From assembly GCA_039026235.1 (NCBI GenBank), contig JBCCMQ010000006.1:113832-177831 (forward strand): a DNA stretch of 64,000 nt. The letters run 5' to 3'. The notes beneath the pieces are model-generated. The model saw only the letters and a list, made by a program, of their open reading frames with translations. It had not been told where the DNA came from and searched no databases. The DNA comes from JBCCMQ01 sp039026235. Lineage in GTDB: Bacteria > Pseudomonadota > Alphaproteobacteria > Rhodobacterales > Rhodobacteraceae. How positions within the stretch are numbered: the stretch's first letter is position 1; the number at the start of each line of letters is the position of its first letter. Positions 52,864 through 62,622 of this stretch are shown piece by piece. The translations under genes were made by a program, and so were the position numbers.

Positions 52864-52876
52864 TGCCCTGCCCCCT

Positions 52877-53848
52877 TCATTTCGGATGCAAAAGGCGGGG
52901 GTTCGTCAGGATCGAGACGACATCCGCAAGGAGGTTCAGGGAGATGTAGATGGCAGCGAAAATCAGGCCGCAGGCCTGCACGACCGGTACGTCGCGCTTG
53001 GCGACATGATCGACCAGGTACTGCCCCATGCCCGGGTAGACGAAGATGACCTCGACCACCACCACGCCGACAATCAGGTAGGCCATGTTCAGTGTCACCA
53101 CATTGACGATCGGGGCCACGGCATTGGGCAGGGCGTGTTTCCAGATGATCTTGAAACGGCCCAGCCCCTTCAACTCTGCCGTTTCGATATAGTCGGATTC
53201 GATTACGTTCAGGATTGCCGCGCGCGTCATCCGCATCATATGCGCCAGCACCACAAGCATTAGTGTAAGCGCGGGCAGGATGATTGCCTGCAGACGCTCC
53301 CCAAAGCTCATGCCATCGTTGATGACCGAAACGCTCGGCAGCCAGCCAAGTTTGACGCCGAACACGAGGATCAGAAGGTAACCGATGAAGAATTCCGGCA
53401 AGGATATGGACGCCAGCGTCGCACCGGAAATCAACCGGTCGGGAAAGCGGTTTTTGAAGCGGACCGCGATCAGACCCAGCATGATCGCAATAGGGATCGA
53501 GAAAAGAGCGGCCCAAAACGCCAGAAACAGGGTGTTCTGAAGGCGAAAGCCGATTGAACCGGCGATGTCGGCGCCACTCGACAACGCTGTACCCAGATCC
53601 CCGCGCAGAACACCGCCAAGCCACGCAAAGTAGCGCGTGACCGCAGGCTCGTTGAGCCCCAGTTCCTCGCGCAGGTTGGCAATGGCTTCCGGTGTCGCGG
53701 ATCGACCGAGGATCGATTGTGCGACATCTCCAGGCAGAACCAATGTGCCAGCGAAGATCAGCACAGACACCAGAACCAGCAGCAGGCCACCCAGCGCAAC
53801 GCGCTGGATGACCAAAAACAGGGCCGTTCGCACTATGCGACGACCCAC
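52877..53848 (-). CDS. Peptide-type ABC transporter permease (DppB-like)
   Basis: This 323-residue permease begins with a membrane helix (RVALGGLLLVLVSVLIFAG) and the DppB-type LPGDVAQSILG and LGLNEPAVTRYFAWL motifs. A periplasmic loop and five more helices follow. The EAA loop is seen as YIETAELKGLGRFKIIWKH. The start overlaps the binding-protein stop by 16 bp. Confidence 0.93.
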   Translation of the reverse strand: MGRRIVRTALFLVIQRVALGGLLLVLVSVLIFAGTLVLPGDVAQSILGRSATPEAIANLREELGLNEPAVTRYFAWLGGVLRGDLGTALSSGADIAGSIGFRLQNTLFLAFWAALFSIPIAIMLGLIAVRFKNRFPDRLISGATLASISLPEFFIGYLLILVFGVKLGWLPSVSVINDGMSFGERLQAIILPALTLMLVVLAHMMRMTRAAILNVIESDYIETAELKGLGRFKIIWKHALPNAVAPIVNVVTLNMAYLIVGVVVVEVIFVYPGMGQYLVDHVAKRDVPVVQACGLIFAAIYISLNLLADVVSILTNPRLLHPK

Positions 53849-55419
53849 ATTTTGAGCGGCGCATAAAAGTTCATCATGTCGAACCCTTTCGACGGGCCCC
53901 AGCCCGCGATGTTCTCCGAGGTTGCGTCGATGAAGTTGTTGAACATCGGACAGATCAGGCCGCCTTCATCCCGCAGTATGACACTCATATCGCGATACAT
54001 TTGTTTGCGAACGTTCTGGTCAAGCTCGGCGCGCGCGGCAAACAGAAGCTGATCGAACTGTTCGTTGAAGAACCTCGTGTCGTTCCAGTCGGCGGTCGAT
54101 AGATACGCAGTCGAGAACATCGCATCCTGCACCGCACGCCCACCCCAATAACTGGTGCAGAACGGCTGTTTGTTCCAGACCTCGGACCAGTAGCCGTCAT
54201 TGGGCTCGCGTTGGATCTCGAGTTCGATCCCTGCGGCGCCAAGGCTTTGCTGGTAAAGCTGTGCCGCATCGGGCGCGCCGGGGAACGAATTCTCCGACGT
54301 CCGCAAAAGAATTGGGCCATCGTGCCCAGAGGCGGCGTAATGAAATGCCGCCTTATCAGGATCATAGCTGCGCTGCTCGATATCATCCGAGAATAAAGGG
54401 TATGAGGCATTGATCGGAGTATCGTTGCCCATCGACCCGTTGCCGAACAGGATCTTATCCACCATCTCTGCGCGGTTCATGCCGTACTTCAACGCCAGTC
54501 GCAGATCCTTGGACGCAAAAGGATCCGAATTGGCATGCATGATAAAGACATAATGGCCGGCGCTTGGCACCGAGTGCACCGTCAAATTCGCGTCGCGCGC
54601 AATCAGGCTGGCGAGCCTGGGCGGTACGCGATTAACGATGTCCACTTGCCGTGACTGAAGCGCCGACATACGCGCGGTGTCATCGTTTATTACCAGCATC
54701 TCGATTGTTGCCGCATAGCCCAGACCATCCCGCCAGTAATTGGGGTTCTTCTCGAATACGGTCCGCACGCCGGGCTCATGGTCCGCAACGGTATAGGGTC
54801 CGGTCCCAACCGCTGCGTTCGGGGCATCCTTGCCACCGTTCGGCTGGATCATCAGGTGATAGTCAGTCAACAGATACGGCAAGTCCGCATTGGCCGTGTC
54901 GAGTGTAAACACGACGTCCTGCCCATCGAGGCGAATGCCTGAGATACCCCTTAGAATGCCCAGCGCGCCCGACTGGGTCTCTTCGCCTGTGTGGCGTTCA
55001 AACGTGGCCAGAACATCGTCGGGCGTCAGGGTTTTGCCGTCCGAGAATGTGACGCCCTGGCGGATGCGGAACCGCCATGTCATTGCGTCTTCGGATGCGC
55101 TGAATTCTTCGGCAAGGACCGGCTCTAGCCCGCCATCAGCAGTCAGCTCCAACAGCGGTTCGCCCCACATGCGCAGGATCTGCGTGGCCGTGGAATTGGT
55201 GGCGGTCGCCGGATCAAGGCTGTCGGTCGAGGATCCGCCCTGAATGCCGACCTTTAGCGTGCCGCCCATACGGGGACCCTCGGCGTGGACCGACCGTGTC
55301 AAAAGGGCGGACGCGGTCAGGCTTGCGATACCCAGCGCGGACGCGCGTCCAAGAAACTCCCGGCGCCCCATGCGGCCTTTCGCGGTTTGGCTCAAAAAGT
55401 ACTTCAGTTGCCTATCCAT
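53833..55419 (-). CDS. Peptide-type ABC transporter substrate-binding protein
   Basis: The ATG at 55419 (GGAGAGGACC just upstream) gives 528 residues with a Tat-like signal (MGRREFLGRASALG, then a hydrophobic stretch to SVHAEG). The SBP_bac_5 fold is shown by GGTLKVGIQGGSSTDSLDPA, ALKYGMNRAEMVDKILFGNG and the late ADWNDTRFFNEQFD. It binds a peptide or similar solute. The start overlaps the hydrolase stop by 8 bp, so transporter and hydrolase are one operon. Confidence 0.92.
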   Translation of the reverse strand: MDRQLKYFLSQTAKGRMGRREFLGRASALGIASLTASALLTRSVHAEGPRMGGTLKVGIQGGSSTDSLDPATATNSTATQILRMWGEPLLELTADGGLEPVLAEEFSASEDAMTWRFRIRQGVTFSDGKTLTPDDVLATFERHTGEETQSGALGILRGISGIRLDGQDVVFTLDTANADLPYLLTDYHLMIQPNGGKDAPNAAVGTGPYTVADHEPGVRTVFEKNPNYWRDGLGYAATIEMLVINDDTARMSALQSRQVDIVNRVPPRLASLIARDANLTVHSVPSAGHYVFIMHANSDPFASKDLRLALKYGMNRAEMVDKILFGNGSMGNDTPINASYPLFSDDIEQRSYDPDKAAFHYAASGHDGPILLRTSENSFPGAPDAAQLYQQSLGAAGIELEIQREPNDGYWSEVWNKQPFCTSYWGGRAVQDAMFSTAYLSTADWNDTRFFNEQFDQLLFAARAELDQNVRKQMYRDMSVILRDEGGLICPMFNNFIDATSENIAGWGPSKGFDMMNFYAPLKMWVVA

Positions 55420-57457
55420 GGTCCTCTCCATTGGTCTTCTTTGGGTTCGGGCCGCCATCAATAACGGCGCTTTGATCGATCTCGCGTGGAACTACACTGC
55501 TGAAATCACGGGTGAATATGCGCTCACCTTCATTGAAGGCCTCCAGTCGACCCCACAGGTGAATGTTCTTTGCGTCGGCCCGCATGCGCGCCTGCCATAC
55601 CGTCTCGGTCGAGATCTCATGGCTGTCGATGGAGCCGCGCCAGGTCACGTGCATCTGGGCCGATGCCGGGTCATCGGGGTCGACGCTCATCTGTTCGGAC
55701 ATGCTGCCGCCACGGATCAGTCCGCTTTCGGAAAATGCATGTCTTCCGGTGTCAATCCTGCGATCGCGGACAATTCGATCGCCGTCACGGAGCCAGGTCG
55801 TACTTAGGTCAGGCGGACTGAGTTCATCCACCACGGCCGAAGCGGTTGGAGGGACATCGAGACCCTGAAACGTCCCGACTTCAGAGCCTTCGAACACTGG
55901 CAGCGTCACCGCGCCGCCGTGCAAAGTCAGTTGCGTGACACGCCCTACCGGCCAGATGAAAGGCCAATAGGAGGACGAGACGGCGACACGAAGCGCGTGG
56001 CCTTTCGCCAGTTTGTAGCCCACGCTGTCGAAGCGCAGCGAGACGGGTATCACCTCACCCACCGGCACCGGGCGCGGCGCATCGAGCCCCTGCCGGTAAC
56101 TCAGATCAAGCGCGCCCATGGTGATCAGGCGCGACCGCCCGTCGGGCGACACGTCGCTGAGACGCACCACGATTTGCCCGACCGGGCAATCGCTTGAAAG
56201 CTGCAGGGCGATTTCAGGGTCACCGAGCAGGATCGTTGCGGCATCAAAGGGCTTGCTGTCGAAACAAAGCGCCGCCAGATCGTCTTCGAACTGGTCAGCC
56301 GGATGCAGGTCGGGCGCGCCGGAACGGCTGAAAAACTCGCCCGCCGCCGCGCCGCAATTCAGGTTTGGGCGAATGGGTGCCTGAATAGGTTGGGCCGCCT
56401 CCATCAGTCCGCCATCGGCCAGAAACAGCTGTTTTTGCCGGACAGCATCGCTTGGCCAATCCCGCAAAGAGGTCCATTGGCCCGACATCAGCCGTTTGTC
56501 GGCTGGTGCCGCGCCATCCACCACAAAGATCCTAAGGGCCGGATCGTCCGAAACGCCCCGATCCATGCCTTTCAGCCAGTGATCCCACCAACGCACCGCA
56601 AGATCGGCAAAGTCGAGCCACGGCCCAAAAGAAGAAATGTTGGGATAGTTGTGGTCCCAAGGGCCCAGGATTGCCTTGCTGTTCGGGCCAGCGGCCGACA
56701 GCAGATTGCTGGGCAGATTGCGATACCCATCGCGGTGACCGGCGATGGCCAGAACCGGGATGTCGATATCGCCGGGCTCAAGGGCGGTACGGGACCAATA
56801 GGGGGTTCGCCCGGCCCCATTAGACCAAAGTTCTGGCAGGAAAACGGTTTGCCCCAGCCGATCCTTCCAAACCTCGAGCCAGTCTCCTTCAACCGTGGCC
56901 GGGTCGGGCGGCAATGACAAAACCGACATGGCTTGCGCCGCCCAACCAAAGTTGGATGTCAGTTCGCACCCCCCCTTGAAATGGATGTCCTCGTCGAACC
57001 GGTCGAGCACGGCGGCAGCCGCGATAACCGCTTTCAGCCCTTTTGGGCGCCGAGCGGCAGTTAGCAGCGCGTTGATCCCACCCCAAGATATTCCCATGAT
57101 CCCGGCCGCACCGTTCGACCAACGCGCGGCCACAGCCCAGGCCACCACGTCTTCGATATCTTCCAGTTCCTGTTCGGAGTATTCATCGTCAAAGAAACCC
57201 GCTGAAGATCCGGTGCCGCGCAAATCGACGCGAAGACAGGCATACCCTGCCTTGACCATGATCCCGTGCGTGCTGGCATCGCGCGCAACCGTTCCGTCGC
57301 TTTTCCGGTAGGGGATCGCCTCGATAATGGTCGGAATGTTGGTTGCAATTGCATGCGGCAACCACAACCTGGCAGACAAGGTGATGCCGTCCCGCATGGG
57401 AATCCGCACCGTCGTGTCGGTGACACCCATCAGATCCTGTGTTGTTTTCCCGTCCAT
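55412..57457 (-). CDS. CocE/NonD-family hydrolase (X-Pro dipeptidyl-peptidase S15-like)
   Basis: This alpha/beta hydrolase of about 681 residues has the nucleophile serine in GISWGG, the histidine in LGPWDHNYP and the active-site RVDLRGTGSSAG. A C-terminal jelly-roll domain starts after about residue 370. Family members cleave cocaine-like esters, acyl side chains or X-Pro peptides. First in the operon with a peptide-type ABC transporter, it lacks a signal peptide, so an imported peptide, ester or amide is probably cleaved in the cytoplasm. The ATG at 57457 or 57466 may be the start. Confidence 0.87.
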   Translation of the reverse strand: MDGKTTQDLMGVTDTTVRIPMRDGITLSARLWLPHAIATNIPTIIEAIPYRKSDGTVARDASTHGIMVKAGYACLRVDLRGTGSSAGFFDDEYSEQELEDIEDVVAWAVAARWSNGAAGIMGISWGGINALLTAARRPKGLKAVIAAAAVLDRFDEDIHFKGGCELTSNFGWAAQAMSVLSLPPDPATVEGDWLEVWKDRLGQTVFLPELWSNGAGRTPYWSRTALEPGDIDIPVLAIAGHRDGYRNLPSNLLSAAGPNSKAILGPWDHNYPNISSFGPWLDFADLAVRWWDHWLKGMDRGVSDDPALRIFVVDGAAPADKRLMSGQWTSLRDWPSDAVRQKQLFLADGGLMEAAQPIQAPIRPNLNCGAAAGEFFSRSGAPDLHPADQFEDDLAALCFDSKPFDAATILLGDPEIALQLSSDCPVGQIVVRLSDVSPDGRSRLITMGALDLSYRQGLDAPRPVPVGEVIPVSLRFDSVGYKLAKGHALRVAVSSSYWPFIWPVGRVTQLTLHGGAVTLPVFEGSEVGTFQGLDVPPTASAVVDELSPPDLSTTWLRDGDRIVRDRRIDTGRHAFSESGLIRGGSMSEQMSVDPDDPASAQMHVTWRGSIDSHEISTETVWQARMRADAKNIHLWGRLEAFNEGERIFTRDFSSVVPREIDQSAVIDGGPNPKKTNGEDHG

Positions 57458-57489
57458 GGCACCCATAGGAAACCAGCAGATCGGGAAAT

Positions 57490-57540
57490 CGAAAATTTCG
57501 CTCTTTTGCTCTGTTTTATGCTAAATTACGCACGTACGTG
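57490..57540. promoter_or_regulatory. Divergent promoter region with two small palindromes
   Basis: Between the hydrolase operon and the HTH regulator lie CGAAAATTTCG (57490-57500) and CACGTACGTG (57531-57540), both near-perfect dyads in a short AT-rich stretch. Either could be the operator of the divergent regulator. Confidence 0.4.
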
Positions 57541-57559
57541 GTTAAGGAAGCGCGATTAC

Positions 57560-58360
57560 ATGCGGCAGGACGCCGAAACAGAGGCCTTTGCAGAGACACT
57601 GAGGACGCTTTGCCAGCAACGTCGGTCGATCTCGGCCGTCGCCCGGGCCATAGGGGTCAATCGTCAGCAATTTCAGAAGTACATCAACGGTCAAACCTTC
57701 CCATCCCCTAACATGCGCCTGCGTATCGCCCGCCACTTTGGCGTGCCGATGGAAGACTTTCTGAATCCTGACACGCTGCCAAAGCTCTCACAGTCGGCGT
57801 ACCAGCCCGAAGATGAGACCCGTTGGGGAGAGAAGGCATGGGACGGTGAACTGAACAGGCTCCGGCAATACAGCGGGATATACCACGTCCACTTTATAAC
57901 GCCCGCATTCGCCGATTTCGTGCACGTCGGCGTGTGCAATATCCGCGAACAGAACGACGCGATGCAGACGGCCTTTTTCATCCGCAGTCGAGATCCGAAA
58001 ACCGGCCTGCTGCACAGATCACATCTGGTCGGCACGTTGAATTTGCGGAGTGAACGACTTTTCATCGTAGAGCGGTCAAAGAAAGCGCGGGACCGTTTTT
58101 CGCAAACGATCCTGCTGCCCACACATGGCGACAGAATGCGGTATCTGAACGGGATCAGCCTTGGCCTGACATGGCATCCCGCCAGCCGGCCCTATGCGTC
58201 ACGAACGATCTGGCGGCGTGCGCGTACATCGTCAAGTCTACGGGACGCAATCCGAACCTGCGGTCTTTTCCCTATCCGCAGCCCGTCCATAGACGCCCAG
58301 GTCAGGAACTTTTTTCTAAGCGTTGGCAGTGACTTGTCCGAGAACCTTCTAGCTGTCTAG
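57560..58360 (+). CDS. XRE/HTH-family transcriptional regulator
   Basis: The ATG at 57560 (AAGGAAG about 8 bp upstream) gives 266 residues. The HTH covers about 12-65 (RSISAVARAIGVNRQQFQKY, NGQTFPSPNMRLRIARHFGV). The C-terminal region (IYHVHFITPAFADFVHVGVC, LTWHPASRPYASRTI) is a sensory-like domain of unknown ligand. An in-frame ATG 14 codons upstream is possible. It is divergent from the hydrolase/ABC operon and is its probable regulator. Confidence 0.85.
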   Translation: MRQDAETEAFAETLRTLCQQRRSISAVARAIGVNRQQFQKYINGQTFPSPNMRLRIARHFGVPMEDFLNPDTLPKLSQSAYQPEDETRWGEKAWDGELNRLRQYSGIYHVHFITPAFADFVHVGVCNIREQNDAMQTAFFIRSRDPKTGLLHRSHLVGTLNLRSERLFIVERSKKARDRFSQTILLPTHGDRMRYLNGISLGLTWHPASRPYASRTIWRRARTSSSLRDAIRTCGLFPIRSPSIDAQVRNFFLSVGSDLSENLLAV

Positions 58361-58477
58361 AGCCCGGCGTTACCGCATCGGCTCGGTGCAGGCCGCGCCG
58401 TCGCGGCTCAGTTCGCCGATGGACCGGCCATCGCATTTGGATCAAGAAAGACGGTAGCCTGAATTACGAGGCAAAGG

Positions 58478-60235
58478 TCAGTACACATCCCGTTGGTAAC
58501 GATGCTCTGTTGCCATCCGGTCCAGGTACGCTTGGGCGCCCGCGCCATCGACACCGGCACCCTTGCCGATGATCCGAAGCAGCGTGTGTTCAACGTCCAC
58601 CGCCATGCGACTTGCGTCTCCGCAGACGTAGATCGCGGCGCCGTCTTCAATCCAGGCAAAGACCTCTTCACCGCGTTGCTCCATAAGGGTCTGCACGTAC
58701 ACTTTCTCGGCACCGTCGCGGGACCACGCCAGCGAGAGCTCGCTTAACAATCCGGTTGCCTGCCACGCCTCGATCTGATCGCGGTAAAGATAGTCGCAGC
58801 CTTCATGCTGATCACCGAAGAAAAGCCAGTTCTTTCCCTTGGCGTTGCACGCTTCCCGTTCTTCAAGAAAAGCGCGGAATGGGGCGACGCCCGTACCGGG
58901 GCCAATCATGATCAACGGCGCGGCGTTATCCGCCGGAGGGTGAAAATGGGCCGACTTCTGCACATAGACACCCAGCATGCCCGCCTCGCCCAGCCTTTCG
59001 CCCAGGAAGGTCGATGCCACGCCTTTGCACGGTCGGCCGTTCAGGTCATAGCGCACCTCGCCGACGGTCAGATGAACTTCCCCGGGGTGCGCCTTTGGGC
59101 TGGATGAAATCGAATAGAGCCGCGGCTGCAAGGGCCGCAGCCCGTCGACCAATTGCTGCGCCGACAGATTGGACACGGCACCGAGAAGATCCAGAACCTG
59201 CGCATCTTCCAGGGCCTTACCCAACCCGAAAGCTTCCAGGGTTTTGGGGGTCACCGTCGCCAGGTCCAACCGCGTCATCAGCGCCGCACGCAATTGCGCC
59301 GGCCCAGTTTTTAGCGTGACTGTCTCGCGACCTGTCAGGTTCGCGGCCTCAAGCATGTTCTTGACATCACCCGGGCAGTTGACCGGCCAGACACCCAGCG
59401 CATCCCCTGCCCCGTAGTCGAGATCAGCACCGCCTCCGGCCAGGGAAATTTCGATATGGTTCACGCATTTGGCGCTTTCTTCTCCGCTGAGCGGTTCGCT
59501 CAACAGAAGTGAGGCCATGAAGGGTCGGTTCTTGTCGAACATCGCAACGGGTTCGGCGTCGATGATCTGCGGTGCCGCCACACCCGGGGATGCGTTCGCG
59601 AAGGGTTCCGAGGCAAAAACCGCCGTCTTCCAGGCAGCGTAGTCGTCATCGAAATCCACATCGCATTTCACCAGATCGACCGCCCGGGTTGCACCCAGTT
59701 CAACTAGGCGCCGGTCGATGTCTTCGGCGCATTTGTTGAAATCGGCGTAGCTGGTATCGCCAAGCCCGCATACGGAGAAGTTCAGGCTCGCAGGCAGCGG
59801 CGGGCAGTCTTCGGACATCAGCGACTGAACGAACTTCGCCGCGTTGTCCGGCGGATCGCCTTCGCCGAACGTCGAGACAACGAATACGGCATGTTCCATC
59901 TCGGCAAGGTCGGCCGGTGCAATGTCATTCAGCGGGGCCACGTCGGCCTGAAACCCGTATCCGCCAGCGGCCTTGCGCAGATCTTTCGACAGCATTTCGC
60001 AGTTGCCCGACTGCGATCCGAAAAGCACGTGCAGAGGCGCCAGCGCCGCCGCCTCTTCGCTACTGTCCGCGGCGGCCGACGCCGCAAGGGCGGACAGACC
60101 GGTAAGCAGGCCGTTCAACCACTGCCGTTGCTCGGCATCAAAAGGTGCATCTTCGGGCACCAGTTCCACTTGCGGCTCTGATGCGTTGATCGCAGCCTCG
60201 ATGGTTTTGGCGATGAGCGGGTTTTGAACGTTCAT
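58478..60235 (-). CDS. CysJ-like diflavin reductase (sulfite/nitrite reductase flavoprotein)
   Basis: This 585-residue NADPH reductase has an FMN-binding flavodoxin domain at about 68-205 (VLFGSQSGNCEMLS, VSTFGEGDPPDN), a connecting/FAD domain with RLYSISSSP and GVASTFL, an NADPH domain with MIGPGTGVAPFRAFLEER and CGDASRMA, and a C-terminal tyrosine (RYQRDVY) stacking on FAD. It lies 13 bp downstream of the siroheme reductase gene and is its likely electron donor. Confidence 0.93.
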   Translation of the reverse strand: MNVQNPLIAKTIEAAINASEPQVELVPEDAPFDAEQRQWLNGLLTGLSALAASAAADSSEEAAALAPLHVLFGSQSGNCEMLSKDLRKAAGGYGFQADVAPLNDIAPADLAEMEHAVFVVSTFGEGDPPDNAAKFVQSLMSEDCPPLPASLNFSVCGLGDTSYADFNKCAEDIDRRLVELGATRAVDLVKCDVDFDDDYAAWKTAVFASEPFANASPGVAAPQIIDAEPVAMFDKNRPFMASLLLSEPLSGEESAKCVNHIEISLAGGGADLDYGAGDALGVWPVNCPGDVKNMLEAANLTGRETVTLKTGPAQLRAALMTRLDLATVTPKTLEAFGLGKALEDAQVLDLLGAVSNLSAQQLVDGLRPLQPRLYSISSSPKAHPGEVHLTVGEVRYDLNGRPCKGVASTFLGERLGEAGMLGVYVQKSAHFHPPADNAAPLIMIGPGTGVAPFRAFLEEREACNAKGKNWLFFGDQHEGCDYLYRDQIEAWQATGLLSELSLAWSRDGAEKVYVQTLMEQRGEEVFAWIEDGAAIYVCGDASRMAVDVEHTLLRIIGKGAGVDGAGAQAYLDRMATEHRYQRDVY

Positions 60236-60248
60236 TTTGTCTGTCTCT

Positions 60249-62000
60249 TTAGGCCGCTTGAACCAGTTCTTCGGGCAGCAGGGTTTTCAGTTCGTCGTCG
60301 TTGAGCGAACGCACGAAGGCAAGGAAGGTCTGGGAAGGTGCCGAACGGGCCACATAACAGGCGATGACATGTTCGATGATGCCGTAGATGTCGCCGGCCG
60401 CGACTGGACCCACCAGTGGCCGCGCGAGGCCCTGATCCAGATCGGACCCGCCGCCCAGGACGATGTTGTATCCCTCACCACCACCGGGCGCCGCAGCACC
60501 CACAAGGCCGATATCGCCGATGTAATGCTGTGCGCAGGAATTGGCGCAACCGGTCAGATGAATGTTGATCGGTGACTTCAGATCGAACTTCTTTTCCAGA
60601 TGCCGCACCAGTTCCAAGGCATCCTGCTTGGTGTAGGCGGCGGCAAGTTTGCAGCCCCAACGGCCCGTGCAGGCAACGACGCCCGCCTGGAAAGCCGATG
60701 CGCTGACCGTCATGCCTGCGGCCTCGATCTCGGCCGAGGCCGCCTTTACCTGCGTGTCCGGCACGAAAGGGATCAAAGGGTTCTGCCAGACGGTCAAGCG
60801 AATGTCGCCGTCGCCGTATTTGTCCGCGACATCGGCCAGAACACGCATCTGTTCGGGCGACATCCGTCCAAGTTCAAGCGCCACGCCGATGTAATTCAAA
60901 CCAAACTGTTTTTGCGGGTGCACACCGATATGGGCCTGGCGGTCGACTGGGGTGCGCGGCTCGGTGGCCTCGGCGCCGAGACGGACAAGCCGCACGCCCG
61001 AGCCGAACGCGTCGAGATGTTCCTGTGACCGCTCAAGAAACCACTCTACCCCGTTCTTTTCCAGCAGATACTTCAGGCGCGCCTTCTTGCGGTTGGTGCG
61101 ATCACCATGTTCCACAAAGACCCGCAACATCGCTTCGGCCACGTCGACTGTTTCTTCAGGCCGACACATCAGCCCCGTATCACGGGCGAAATCCTTGTGG
61201 CCGGTTATCCCACCCAGCGCGATCCGGCACCAAATTCCGGGTTCTGCACCTTGGTCGTTTTCCTTCACGACGGTCGCCAGAAATCCAATGTCGTTGGTGT
61301 CAGACAGACAGGACAGGCGCCCGGCGTTGTCGAAAGAGATATTGAATTTGCGCGGAATGCCCTGCAGCGCGCGCGTGCGCAGGATCCGCAAGGACAGCCT
61401 TTTGGCCTGGGGTGTCATATCGATCAGTTCATCAAGGTCGAAACCGGCTGATGGCGTGACCGTCAGGTTCCGCGCGGAGTCCGCGCCAGTGCCCATCGAG
61501 GTCAGGCTGGCCTCCTGCATCGTCTCGATCATATCGATCACCGAACGCGGGCGTATTTCGCGCAACTGAAGGCTTCCGCGCGTTGTGACATGGGCGTAGC
61601 CGCCAGCATACTCTTCGGCGCAGCGGGCCAAGTTGCGAAATTGGTCTGCTGTCAGCTGATTGCCGGGCGCGCGCAGGCGCATCATATAGCCCTGGCTGTT
61701 CGGCTCGACGTTGAAGAAGCCCAGGTGGCGCAGCAGGAACTGGTCAAGCCCCTCTGCGATCTTGTCAGCCCGTGTCCATTCCTCAAGCTGGCGCCAGATG
61801 TCCAGCGGATGGGTCTTGTACTTGGCCACCTCCTCCTTGCAGAGATCTTCAATCGGCACGCCATAGACCGTTTCCGGTTCCGGCTCTGGCGTGGCTTGCT
61901 TGGAGGGTGACGCAAAAGCCCGGTGCAGACCCGCGTCCATAATCACCCTGGCCAGATAAATCTGTTGTTCGCGTGTAAAGCCGGAGCTTTTGCTGGTCAT
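60249..62000 (-). CDS. Siroheme nitrite/sulfite reductase (NirA/CysI family)
   Basis: This 583-residue hemoprotein reduces nitrite or sulfite by six electrons. The siroheme/4Fe-4S ligands are Cys444-x5-Cys450 (CTGRWGC) and Cys485-x3-Cys489 (CANSC). Two ferredoxin-like half domains begin at about 105 (MRLRAPGNQLTADQFRNLA) and 370. The NirA-like HVTTRGSLQLREI is present. Pairing with a diflavin reductase replaces the ferredoxin donor of classic NirA. Nitrate reductase, cysH and siroheme synthase genes are not nearby, so nitrite versus sulfite is undecided; family feel favours nitrite. Confidence 0.9.
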   Translation of the reverse strand: MTSKSSGFTREQQIYLARVIMDAGLHRAFASPSKQATPEPEPETVYGVPIEDLCKEEVAKYKTHPLDIWRQLEEWTRADKIAEGLDQFLLRHLGFFNVEPNSQGYMMRLRAPGNQLTADQFRNLARCAEEYAGGYAHVTTRGSLQLREIRPRSVIDMIETMQEASLTSMGTGADSARNLTVTPSAGFDLDELIDMTPQAKRLSLRILRTRALQGIPRKFNISFDNAGRLSCLSDTNDIGFLATVVKENDQGAEPGIWCRIALGGITGHKDFARDTGLMCRPEETVDVAEAMLRVFVEHGDRTNRKKARLKYLLEKNGVEWFLERSQEHLDAFGSGVRLVRLGAEATEPRTPVDRQAHIGVHPQKQFGLNYIGVALELGRMSPEQMRVLADVADKYGDGDIRLTVWQNPLIPFVPDTQVKAASAEIEAAGMTVSASAFQAGVVACTGRWGCKLAAAYTKQDALELVRHLEKKFDLKSPINIHLTGCANSCAQHYIGDIGLVGAAAPGGGEGYNIVLGGGSDLDQGLARPLVGPVAAGDIYGIIEHVIACYVARSAPSQTFLAFVRSLNDDELKTLLPEELVQAA

Positions 62001-62622
62001 GTGTTTATCACGCCCCTAAAAGAGCGCCCGCGTTCAGATGCTGGGAGTGATAAGCACGACGTTGTACTGTTTCAGGCTTGCGATCGCTTGCCCAGAGCCC
62101 CGTTGCTCACGCAAGACGGTAGTGCATAGGCTCAACGTTGCAATACACCAGCGTGCTCGGACGATCTGTCCGTTGGATTGACAACCCATGTGCCTAGCTT
62201 TTGGGCAGAGAGAGCCGTGTAAGGGCATGACGGTTGCATCCACGGCGTGCTCTCTCAGCCGAGCGATATCAAATTCTCTCCCGATTCTGGCGCGCCTGGC
62301 TTTCAGGGCGCGCATGCATGATACGTCTTCACAGGCGGCGGCCACGCGCCGTCACGTTCATTTCGGATCGTAACCACCCTGTCTTGTTTGGGCTGGTTTT
62401 TGCGGAATCCGGGTCGTCGCGCAGATTCAGAAACCGAGCATCCGCTGACCCGCCAAAAGTCCTTGGCAGCCAATCGGACCTTTGGCGCCAGCGGACCAAA
62501 GGCTGCCACTCAACGCCTTTCACAACATACGTGAAAGGACCCCAAGAAACCCCGGCCGCTGAAATCACGCCTTGGCGGTGGGCATTCGGTCGCCGTGTTC
62601 GTCCAGCCTTTGTGCTTGGCAA
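62001..62622. other. 622-bp region without a recognisable gene; contains inverted repeats
   Basis: This holds the promoter of the siroheme reductase operon and apparently decayed DNA. Frames on both strands are short and unrecognised. Structures are an 8-bp perfect dyad CCTTTCAC/GTGAAAGG (62516-62523, 62531-62538) and a longer nested repeat between 62465 and 62506 (GGCAG/CTGCC outside, CCTTTGG/CCAAAGG inside). Confidence 0.5.
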
